From: Actinomycetes bacterium
Lineage (GTDB): Bacteria > Actinomycetota > Actinomycetes > Actinomycetales > Cellulomonadaceae
Length of the DNA: 6,244 nt
Direction: 5' to 3'
Assembly (NCBI GenBank): GCA_023425905.1
Contig: JAFABT010000037.1
Coordinates: forward strand, 1-6,244
Position 1 is the first letter of the stretch. The number at the start of each line of letters is the position of its first letter. A program made the position numbers and the translations under genes. The notes beneath the pieces are model-generated. The model was not told the origin of the DNA. It worked only from the letters and a program-made list of their open reading frames with translations, and ran no database searches. This document shows, piece by piece, positions 1-5,848 of the stretch.

Positions 1-15
1 CCCGATCCCTGCCCA

Positions 16-56
16 CGAGATGTGAACGCTCACTGTTTCGAGATGCGAACGCTCAC
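16..56. promoter_or_regulatory. Tandem pair of LacI-type operator-like sites
   Basis: An 18-bp sequence, CGAGATG[T/C]GAACGCTCAC, occurs at 16-33 and again at 39-56 with one mismatch, 23 bp apart. Each copy contains a near-palindrome, GTGAACGCTCAC at 22-33 and GCGAACGCTCAC at 45-56, centred on CG, as is usual for LacI-family operators. A degenerate inverted echo (CATCTC, 62-67) follows. LacI-family repressors commonly control actinobacterial sugar-polymer genes. Assigning these sites to xylanase control is inference, since they lie about 270 bp before the start codon. Confidence 0.45.
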
Positions 57-221
57 ACGCCCATCTCACATCGCGGACACGCCAGGTATCGAAACTTCAC
101 CCATCCCCACGGGTGTCCATTTCGTCCTCTATCGGCCAGCTCCCGTAGAGGTGCAGGTCAGGCGCATGCTCGCTAGCCGAACATGCGCGGCCTGAGCGGT
201 CCGCACACGGCGGAGCGCAAT

Positions 222-253
222 CGAAAGTATCGGTCCCATTGACGGCACTTTCG
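222..253. promoter_or_regulatory. Two CGAAA-N-TTTCG-like xylanase operator boxes
   Basis: CGAAAGTATCG (222-232) differs by one base from the perfect palindrome CGAAAGTTTCG, and CGGCACTTTCG (243-253) matches CGAAACTTTCG at 9 of 11 bases. Their starts are 21 bp apart, about two helical turns, so bound proteins would lie on the same DNA face. A weaker 8/11 copy begins at 90 (CGAAACTT). Inverted boxes of this form are known from Streptomyces xylanase promoters, where they mediate substrate-dependent control. The second box overlaps the candidate -35 at 239-244, which would suit repression. Confidence 0.5.
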
Positions 254-272
254 AGTAGTTCGACCCTGTAAT
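239..272 (+). promoter_or_regulatory. Candidate xylanase promoter (weak)
   Basis: TTGACG at 239-244 is a good -35 hexamer. The best AT-rich -10 candidate, TGTAAT at 267-272, lies 22 bp away, which is too far for a standard sigma-70 promoter. At 17 bp spacing only GACCCT is found. Either the -10 is poor and needs activation, or one of the two hexamers is chance. A start near 279 would give a leader of about 45 nt. Confidence 0.25.
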
Positions 273-324
273 AGCCGGTTGGGTCACTGTCGACCCAGAA
301 GCCCGGCCCATCCGAGGAGGAGAT

Positions 325-1740
325 ATGAACCACCCCGCACTTCGACGCTCAGGGCGTCGAGGGCACCGTGCCATGGGGGCCGCAGCCGTGGTCGCCGCTC
401 TTGGCATGGCGATCACCGCCGTCGCGATTCCCGCGCACGCCGCAGGCTCGAACCTGCAGGACGCCGCAGCCGAGTCGAACCGCTACTTCGGTACGGCAGT
501 CGCCGCGCACTACCTCAACAACTCCGGGACGACGGCCATCGCCAACCGTGAGTTCAACATGATCACCGCCGAGAACGAGATGAAGGTCGACGCGATGCAG
601 CCGTCGCGCGGCCAGTTCAACTGGTCGAGCGGCAACCGCATCGTCGACTGGGCCCGCCAGAACGGCAAGCAGGTCCGTGGGCACGCCCTCGCGTGGCACT
701 CGCAGCAGCCCGGCTGGATGCAGAACATGAGCGGCTCCTCGCTGCGCTCCGCGATGATCGACCACATCACCCAGGTCGCGAGCTACTACCGCGGCAAGAT
801 CTACGCCTGGGACGTCGTCAACGAGGCGTTCGCCGACGGCAACTCCGGCGCCCGCCGCAACTCCAACCTCCAGGGCACCGGGAACGACTGGATCGAGGCA
901 GCGTTCCGCGCCGCCCGCGCCGCCGACCCGAACGCCAAGCTCTGCTACAACGACTACAACACCGACAACTGGCAGCACGCCAAGACGCAGGCCGTGTACA
1001 ACATGGTCCGCGACTTCAAGGCGCGTGGCGTCCCGATCGACTGCGTCGGCTTCCAGGCCCACTTCAACAGCGGCAACCCGGTGCCGAGCGACTACCACAC
1101 GACCCTCGGCAACTTCGCCGCGCTCGGCGTCGACGTCCAGATCACCGAGCTCGACATCGAGGGCTCCGGCTCCTCGCAGGCGCAGCAGTTCGACGGCGTC
1201 GTCCAGGCGTGCATGAGCGTCGCGCGCTGCACCGGCATCACGGTGTGGGGCGTCAAGGACTCTGACTCGTGGCGTGCGAGCGGCACGCCGCTGCTCTTCG
1301 ACGGCTCGGGCAACAAGAAGCAGGCCTACAACTCGGTCCTCAGCCGCCTCAACGGCGGCGGCGGCGTCCGGGCGACCCCGGGCGGCACGTCGGGCGGCAC
1401 CAACCCCACCCCGACGCCTACGAACCCCACCCCGACCCCGACGCCCACCAACCCGGGCAACGGCGGGGGCAGCTCCTGCTCGGCCTCGTACTCCGAGGGC
1501 CAGAAGTGGAACGACCGCTTCAACGGCAACGTGGCCGTCCGCACGAGCAACGGTGGCAGCTGGACCGTCACCGTGCAGCTGCAGAACCCGCAGGTCATCA
1601 GTGCCGTCTGGGGAGGCCAGGCGAGCTGGCCCGCTCAGCGCACGATGGTCGTGCGCGGCTCGGGCAACTCGAGCTTCGGCTTCACCGTGAACCACGGCGG
1701 CAACTGGTCGTGGCCGTCGCTCAGCTGCTCCACCTCGTGA
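325..1740 (+). CDS. Secreted GH10 endo-1,4-beta-xylanase with C-terminal CBM2-like module
   Basis: A 471-residue secreted enzyme predicted to cut internal beta-1,4 bonds of xylan. Residues 1-39 are a Sec signal peptide: Arg-rich start, hydrophobic stretch 16-35, and probable cleavage after AHA. Residues about 42-342 form a GH10 barrel very like Streptomyces lividans XlnA. Visible are the substrate-site E83, N84 and K87 (TAENEMK), WHSQ at 124-127, acid/base E167 in WDVVNEAF, nucleophile E275 in ITELDI, and WGVKDSDSWR at 308-317, with C296 and C302 placed as in the known disulfide. A Gly then Pro-Thr linker (343-384) leads to a compact module, 385-468, bounded by C385 and C468 and bearing W395, W429, W461 and W463, as in cellulose/xylan-binding CBM2. 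The ATG follows GAGGAGGAG (314-322) closely. The gene stands alone and ends before a strong hairpin. Function is very secure; the CBM family is less so. Confidence 0.96.
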   Translation: MNHPALRRSGRRGHRAMGAAAVVAALGMAITAVAIPAHAAGSNLQDAAAESNRYFGTAVAAHYLNNSGTTAIANREFNMITAENEMKVDAMQPSRGQFNWSSGNRIVDWARQNGKQVRGHALAWHSQQPGWMQNMSGSSLRSAMIDHITQVASYYRGKIYAWDVVNEAFADGNSGARRNSNLQGTGNDWIEAAFRAARAADPNAKLCYNDYNTDNWQHAKTQAVYNMVRDFKARGVPIDCVGFQAHFNSGNPVPSDYHTTLGNFAALGVDVQITELDIEGSGSSQAQQFDGVVQACMSVARCTGITVWGVKDSDSWRASGTPLLFDGSGNKKQAYNSVLSRLNGGGGVRATPGGTSGGTNPTPTPTNPTPTPTPTNPGNGGGSSCSASYSEGQKWNDRFNGNVAVRTSNGGSWTVTVQLQNPQVISAVWGGQASWPAQRTMVVRGSGNSSFGFTVNHGGNWSWPSLSCSTS

Positions 1741-1773
1741 CCCCGGTCCGGGACTGACGTAGCACAGCACGAC

Positions 1774-1809
1774 GAAGGCGCCGCACCCCGCAAGGGGTGC
1801 GGCGCCTTC
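1774..1809. terminator. Strong hairpin terminator between xylanase and mdh
   Basis: A perfect 16-bp stem, GAAGGCGCCGCACCCC (1774-1789) and GGGGTGCGGCGCCTTC (1794-1809), closes a GCAA tetraloop. It starts 34 nt after the xylanase stop and lies 82 bp beyond the mdh stop, so it can serve both convergent genes. There is no T tract, which is common in high-GC actinobacteria. Confidence 0.85.
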
Positions 1810-1823
1810 CGTATGTCGCACGG

Positions 1824-1886
1824 TCGGCGACCGGACCCGCGTTCTCGGCGACCGGACCCGCGTTCTCGGCGACCGGACTCGCGTTC
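1824..1886. repeat. Three tandem 21-bp repeats behind mdh
   Basis: Three head-to-tail units of exactly 21 bp (1824-1844, 1845-1865, 1866-1886) begin TCGGCGACCGG and end CGCGTTC. The only difference is C to T at 1879 in the third unit, and a four-base start of a fourth copy (TCGG) follows. The array ends 5 bp before the mdh stop codon. Its outer edge forms an odd palindrome, CGGTCG-G-CGACCG (1821-1833). There are no spacers, so it is not CRISPR. On the minus strand the array lies in the mdh frame beyond the stop, with a 7-residue period. Confidence 0.9.
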
Positions 1887-1891
1887 TCGGG

Positions 1892-2881
<990 letters not shown>

Positions 2882-2931
2882 CTGGGGTCTCCGTTGATCC
2901 GTTGATGTACCTGGTTCGGGGTGGTCCGCGC

Positions 2932-4149
2932 TCAGGCGAGGCGCGCGGCGAGGTTCTCGTCGAGCGCGGCGAGGAACTCCTCCGTCGTGAGGAACGGCTG
3001 CTCCTTGCTGATGAGCAGCGCGAGGTCCTTCGTCATCTTGCCGCTCTCGACCGTCGTGATGACGACGTCCTCGAGGGTCTCGGCGAACTGCGTGACCTCG
3101 GGGGTGCCGTCGAGCTTGCCGCGGTGCTTGAGGCCACCGGTCCACGCGAAGATCGAGGCGATCGGGTTCGTCGACGTCGGCTTGCCCGCCTGGTGCTGGC
3201 GGTAGTGCCGGGTGACGGTGCCGTGCGCGGCCTCTGCCTCGACGGTCTTGCCGTCGGGGGTCATGAGGACCGACGTCATGAGGCCGAGCGAGCCGAAGCC
3301 CTGCGCGACGGTGTCGGACTGGACGTCGCCGTCGTAGTTCTTGCAGGCCCACACGTAGCCGCCCTCCCACTTCATGGCCGCGGCGACCATGTCGTCGATG
3401 AGGCGGTGCTCGTAGGTGAGGCCAGCCGCGGCGAACTGGTCGGCGAACTCCGCGTCGAAGACCTCCTGGAAGATGTCCTTGAAGGCGCCGTCGTACGCCT
3501 TGAGGATCGTGTTCTTCGTCGACAGGTAGACGGGGTAGCCACGCTGGAGGCCGTAGGCGAACGAGGCGCGCGCGAAGTCGCGGATCGACTCGTTGAAGTT
3601 GTACATGCCCATCGCGACGCCGCCGGCCTCGGGGTAGGTGACGACCTGCTGCTTGATCTCCTCCGAGCCGTCGGCCGGCGTGAAGGTGAGCGTGAGGGTG
3701 CCGGCGCCGGGGACCTTGAAGTTCGTCGCCTTGTACTGGTCGCCGTGGGCGTGACGGCCGATGATGATCGGCTTGTTCCAGCCCGGGACGAGGCGGGGGA
3801 TGTTCGAGATGATGATCGGCTCGCGGAAGACGACGCCGCCGAGGATGTTGCGGATCGTGCCGTTGGGCGAGAGCCACATCTTCTTGAGGCCGAACTCCTC
3901 GACGCGCGCCTCGTCGGGCGTGATCGTCGCGCACTTGACGCCGACGCCGTGCTCCTTGATGGCGTGCGCGGCGTCGATCGTCACCTGGTCGTCCGTCGCG
4001 TCACGGTTCTCGATCGACAGGTCGTAGTACCGCAGGTCGATGTCGAGGTACGGGTGGATGAGGCGGTCCTTGATGAACTGCCAGATGATCCGCGTCATCT
4101 CGTCGCCGTCGAGCTCGACGACGGGGCCGACAACCTTGATCTTGCCCAT
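2932..4149 (-). CDS. icd: NADP-dependent isocitrate dehydrogenase (homodimeric, eukaryote-like type)
   Basis: A 405-residue enzyme that oxidatively decarboxylates isocitrate to 2-oxoglutarate and yields NADPH. The sequence follows the type II, human IDH1-like group so closely that key residues keep human numbering: S94, N96, R100, R109 and R132 for isocitrate; Y139 and K212 for catalysis; D252, D275 and D279 for the metal ion; R314 and H315 for the NADP phosphate. The family signature begins NYDGDVQSDT at 271. This differs from the E. coli Icd type and from the roughly 740-residue monomeric type found in many actinobacteria. The ATG at 4149 is chosen because AGGAGA (4158-4163, complement) sits 8 nt upstream; an in-frame ATG at 4209 has no such site and adds 20 unlike residues. 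It is probably the first gene of an icd-mdh unit. Confidence 0.96.
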   Translation of the reverse strand: MGKIKVVGPVVELDGDEMTRIIWQFIKDRLIHPYLDIDLRYYDLSIENRDATDDQVTIDAAHAIKEHGVGVKCATITPDEARVEEFGLKKMWLSPNGTIRNILGGVVFREPIIISNIPRLVPGWNKPIIIGRHAHGDQYKATNFKVPGAGTLTLTFTPADGSEEIKQQVVTYPEAGGVAMGMYNFNESIRDFARASFAYGLQRGYPVYLSTKNTILKAYDGAFKDIFQEVFDAEFADQFAAAGLTYEHRLIDDMVAAAMKWEGGYVWACKNYDGDVQSDTVAQGFGSLGLMTSVLMTPDGKTVEAEAAHGTVTRHYRQHQAGKPTSTNPIASIFAWTGGLKHRGKLDGTPEVTQFAETLEDVVITTVESGKMTKDLALLISKEQPFLTTEEFLAALDENLAARLA

Positions 4150-4180
4150 GCGGGACGTCTCCTGTTCACACGTGGCGGGG

Positions 4181-4221
4181 TCGTGACGGGTGAGGTCACG
4201 AGGCGTCACCGGACGTGACGC
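4181..4221 (-). promoter_or_regulatory. Two adjacent hairpins in the icd leader
   Basis: TCGTGAC-N7-GTCACGA (4181-4201) and GCGTCAC-N5-GTGACGC (4203-4221) are perfect 7-bp-arm inverted repeats one base apart. The four GTCAC/GTGAC cores begin at 4183, 4195, 4205 and 4215. If icd transcription starts near 4227, both hairpins lie in its leader, ending 17 nt before the ribosome site. They could instead be operator DNA. Because the arms share a core, alternative pairings between hairpins are possible. Confidence 0.45.
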
Positions 4222-4233
4222 GGCGCTGGTCCG

Positions 4234-4256
4234 AGATTACTTGATGTCGAGAGACT
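4234..4256 (-). promoter_or_regulatory. Candidate icd promoter with palindromic operator
   Basis: On the minus strand TAATCT (complement of 4234-4239) is a good -10 hexamer for icd, giving a leader of about 78 nt. Directly upstream, inside the expected -35/-10 spacer, lies the imperfect palindrome CTTGATGTCGAG (4240-4251, one mismatched pair). The expected -35 position (AACCGA) is weak, so an activator may be needed. No specific regulator can be assigned from sequence. Confidence 0.4.
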
Positions 4257-4299
4257 TCGGTTCGACGCGCTACGCCGCCCGCGTCGGCCCGCCCGCCAC

Positions 4300-4305
4300 T
4301 AGGGT
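4300..4305 (+). promoter_or_regulatory. Candidate -10 element of the aquaporin gene
   Basis: TAGGGT fits the actinobacterial TANNNT -10 form. It would start transcription near 4312, giving a leader of about 46 nt before the ATG at 4358. No convincing -35 hexamer lies 16-18 bp upstream, so the call is tentative. Confidence 0.3.
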
Positions 4306-4357
4306 GACGAGCGACGACATTCTGGGCACGACGGGCATGACAGGACGGATCACGCAC

Positions 4358-5425
4358 ATGACGACGATCACCGGGACCACCTACGCCGACGAGGAGCTCG
4401 TCACGGCGCCGAGCGTCCCCTCTCTCGGCGCGAAGGTCGGCGCAGAGGCGCTCGGCACCTTCATACTCGTCCTCTTCGGGGTCGGGGCCGCGATCTACGC
4501 GGCGAACTTCGCGGGGCCCCTCGGCGCGGCGCTCGCCTTCGGCATCGCCGTCATCGCGGCCGCGACGTGCTGGGGCCACGTGTCCGGCGGGCACTACAAC
4601 CCGGCCATCTCGCTCGGCGCGGCGATCGCCGGCAGGCTCTCGTGGGCGGACCTCCTGCCCTACTGGCTCGCGCAGGTCGTCGGCGGTGGCGTCGCGGGCG
4701 CCCTCCTCTTCGTCACGGTCCCCAAGGGCCTCGCCGAGGCCACGCAGCGGACCGGGGCGTCCGACGTCGTCGCCGCGGGGGCGAACGGCTTCGCGGAGCT
4801 GTCACCCTACGGCGCGCTCTCGAGCGGTCAGGTGACGACGAGCCTCGTCCAGGCGCTCCTCATCGAGGTCATCGCGACCGCGGTGCTCGTCGGGGTCGCG
4901 CTCGCCGTGACGAACCCGCGCCTCGGCACCCCTGCGGTCCCCGCGCCCGTCGTCATCGGCCTCACGCTCACCGCCGTGCTGCTCGTCGCGATCCCCTTCA
5001 CGAACGGCTCGGTCAACCCGGCACGCTCGACCGCCGCCGCCCTGTTCGCAGGGTCGGACCACCTCGGCCAGTTGTGGCTCTTCTGGGCCGCGCCGCTGCT
5101 CGGCGCCGCGATCGCCGCGATCGCCGTCCGGATGGCCACGCCCGTCGGGCCGGTCTACGGCGACGTCGCGCACGACGACCTCGACCCCACCGCGGACCCG
5201 CTGCTCGCCGACGACGCTGCACTCAGCGACGAGGTTCTCCTCACCGACGAGGAGATCCTGCGCGCCGACGGCGCGGCCCTCGACCCGGAGATCGGCGCCG
5301 CAGCGGTCGAGGCGACCGAGATCGACGTCGTCGAGGAGGAGCCGCTCGACGCGTCGGCGCCGCTCGACGAGGACGCCGTCGTCGAGGAGGTCGCACCGTC
5401 GCCCAAGGACCGCCCGACCGAGTGA
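4358..5425 (+). CDS. Aquaporin-family (MIP) channel with long acidic C-terminal tail
   Basis: A 355-residue inner-membrane channel for water or small neutral solutes. Six membrane helices are visible at roughly 32-52, 57-75, 97-120, 157-184, 196-214 and 236-259. The two pore half-helices carry NPA at 81-83 (in SGGHYNPA) and NPAR at 220-223. Aligned by eye to E. coli AqpZ, the selectivity filter is F61, L208, G217, R223, replacing AqpZ's F, H, T, R. This is neither a classic water filter nor the glycerol type (W, G, F, R), and most resembles archaeal AqpM (F, I, S, R). Residues 266-355 form a tail with 29 Asp/Glu and only 3 Lys/Arg, absent from typical AqpZ (about 231 residues). The ATG at 4358 has AGGACGGA (4342-4349) 8 nt upstream; in-frame ATGs at 4190 and 4337 lack this. 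Family is secure, substrate is not. Confidence 0.93.
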   Translation: MTTITGTTYADEELVTAPSVPSLGAKVGAEALGTFILVLFGVGAAIYAANFAGPLGAALAFGIAVIAAATCWGHVSGGHYNPAISLGAAIAGRLSWADLLPYWLAQVVGGGVAGALLFVTVPKGLAEATQRTGASDVVAAGANGFAELSPYGALSSGQVTTSLVQALLIEVIATAVLVGVALAVTNPRLGTPAVPAPVVIGLTLTAVLLVAIPFTNGSVNPARSTAAALFAGSDHLGQLWLFWAAPLLGAAIAAIAVRMATPVGPVYGDVAHDDLDPTADPLLADDAALSDEVLLTDEEILRADGAALDPEIGAAAVEATEIDVVEEEPLDASAPLDEDAVVEEVAPSPKDRPTE

Positions 5426-5434
5426 CGCGGCTGG

Positions 5435-5483
5435 TGACCTGGCTCAGCTGATCTGGCTCAGCCGAGAGGGCTGAGCCAGGTCA
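5435..5483. terminator. Nested hairpins at the convergent aquaporin/DUF3017 junction
   Basis: GCTGAGCCAGGTCA (5470-5483) is a perfect inverted match to TGACCTGGCTCAGC (5435-5448), a 14-bp stem. A second copy of its core, CTGGCTCAGC (5453-5462), can pair with the same arm in a 10-bp stem with a 7-nt loop. The structure begins 10 bp after the aquaporin stop and covers the last codons and stop of the minus-strand gene, so it probably terminates transcription from both sides. Confidence 0.65.
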
Positions 5484-5808
5484 GCGCGGCGAGGGCGACG
5501 GCGCCCGCACCGAGCAGCGCGACGTCGAGCCCCCGGCTGCGCACCTCGAGCACACCCGCCCGCCCGGGCGGCAGGACGAGCCTCGCCACTGCGGCGAGGG
5601 CGACGAGCAGCGCAAGGACGTAGCACCCCGCGCGGGCGCCCATCCACCAGGTGACCACGACGACGGCGAGCAGCCCGAGCGCGACGAGGGCTGCAGTGAC
5701 CGTCGCCTCAGTCCGGAACCTCGAACGGTCCGCGAGTCGCGCCATGAAACCCGGCCGCGCCGCGGGCTGGCTCTCGACCGTCGTCCTCGTCTGCTCACGC
5801 TCGTCCAC
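5458..5808 (-). CDS. DUF3017 family small membrane protein
   Basis: A small integral membrane protein of unknown function, 116 residues from the GTG at 5808. Three hydrophobic helices follow a polar, charged N-terminus: about 37-54 (TEATV onward), 57-74 (around WWMGARAGCYVLALLVAL), and 95-112 near the C-terminus. The stretch RLVLPPGRAGVLEVRSRGLDVAL between the last two, with PxxRAGxLxVRSR, is what I recognise as DUF3017, found in actinobacteria. Start choice is uncertain. ATG 5745 (95 residues) has no ribosome site. GTG 5808 and GTG 5820 are in frame, the intervening codons are strongly G/C-ending, and a TAGTGT element just upstream of 5808 would allow a leaderless start. It overlaps the terminator hairpin at its end and is divergent from the flavoprotein gene. 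Confidence 0.8.
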   Translation of the reverse strand: MDEREQTRTTVESQPAARPGFMARLADRSRFRTEATVTAALVALGLLAVVVVTWWMGARAGCYVLALLVALAAVARLVLPPGRAGVLEVRSRGLDVALLGAGAVALAALTWLSPLG

Positions 5809-5816
5809 GGTCCTGG

Positions 5817-5841
5817 ACACTACCGTCCGGCGCACTACGGT
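5817..5841. promoter_or_regulatory. Divergent promoter pair with CACTAC repeats
   Basis: On the plus strand TACGGT (5836-5841) is a TANNNT -10 ending 7 nt before the GTG at 5849. On the minus strand TAGTGT (complement of 5817-5822) ends 8 nt before the GTG at 5808. Both distances suit leaderless transcripts. The segment also contains CACTAC[C/G]GT twice, at 5818-5826 and 5833-5841, 15 bp apart, and the inverted pair ACCGT (5822-5826) / ACGGT (5837-5841). No strong -35 is seen for either. Confidence 0.4.
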
Positions 5842-5848
5842 GGTCGAC

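Larger units (their letters stand above)
1..324. other. Non-coding region upstream of the xylanase gene
   Basis: No reading frame here has a credible start, ribosome site and codon bias; the open frames seen on the minus strand run into the xylanase gene. The region holds a pair of LacI-like operator copies (16-56), inverted repeats at 98-115 (CACCC/GGGTG), 126-151 (CCTCTA/TAGAGG) and 162-188 (GCGCATG/CATGCGC), two CGAAA/TTTCG-like boxes (222-253), a candidate promoter, and a strong ribosome site at 314-322. The neighbour to the left is outside the window, so the first part could also serve a gene there. Confidence 0.7.

Noticed and set aside
97..333. Short minus-strand frames in front of the xylanase (97-333 and 129-416)
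   Set aside because: They have no ribosome site and no domain, overlap the xylanase start, and have codon use unlike the neighbours.
325..444. Tat signal peptide on the xylanase because of Arg pairs at residues 7-8 and 11-12
   Set aside because: The residues after the Arg pairs (SGRRGHR) do not fit the RRxFLK-type consensus, so a Sec signal is more likely.
1824..1886. CRISPR array
   Set aside because: The three repeats are directly adjacent with no spacers, and no cas genes are present.
2902..4218. A 438-codon plus-strand frame opposite icd
   Set aside because: It is a low-complexity Arg/Val/Glu/Asp-rich shadow of the clearly genuine icd gene.
4190..4357. N-terminal extension of the aquaporin from ATG 4190 or 4337
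   Set aside because: Neither start has a ribosome site. The extension would cross the icd hairpins and the candidate promoter, while ATG 4358 has AGGACGGA at good spacing.
4567..5451. A 294-codon plus-strand frame overlapping the aquaporin
   Set aside because: It is an Arg-rich shadow in the +1 frame; the overlapping frame has NPA motifs and membrane helices.
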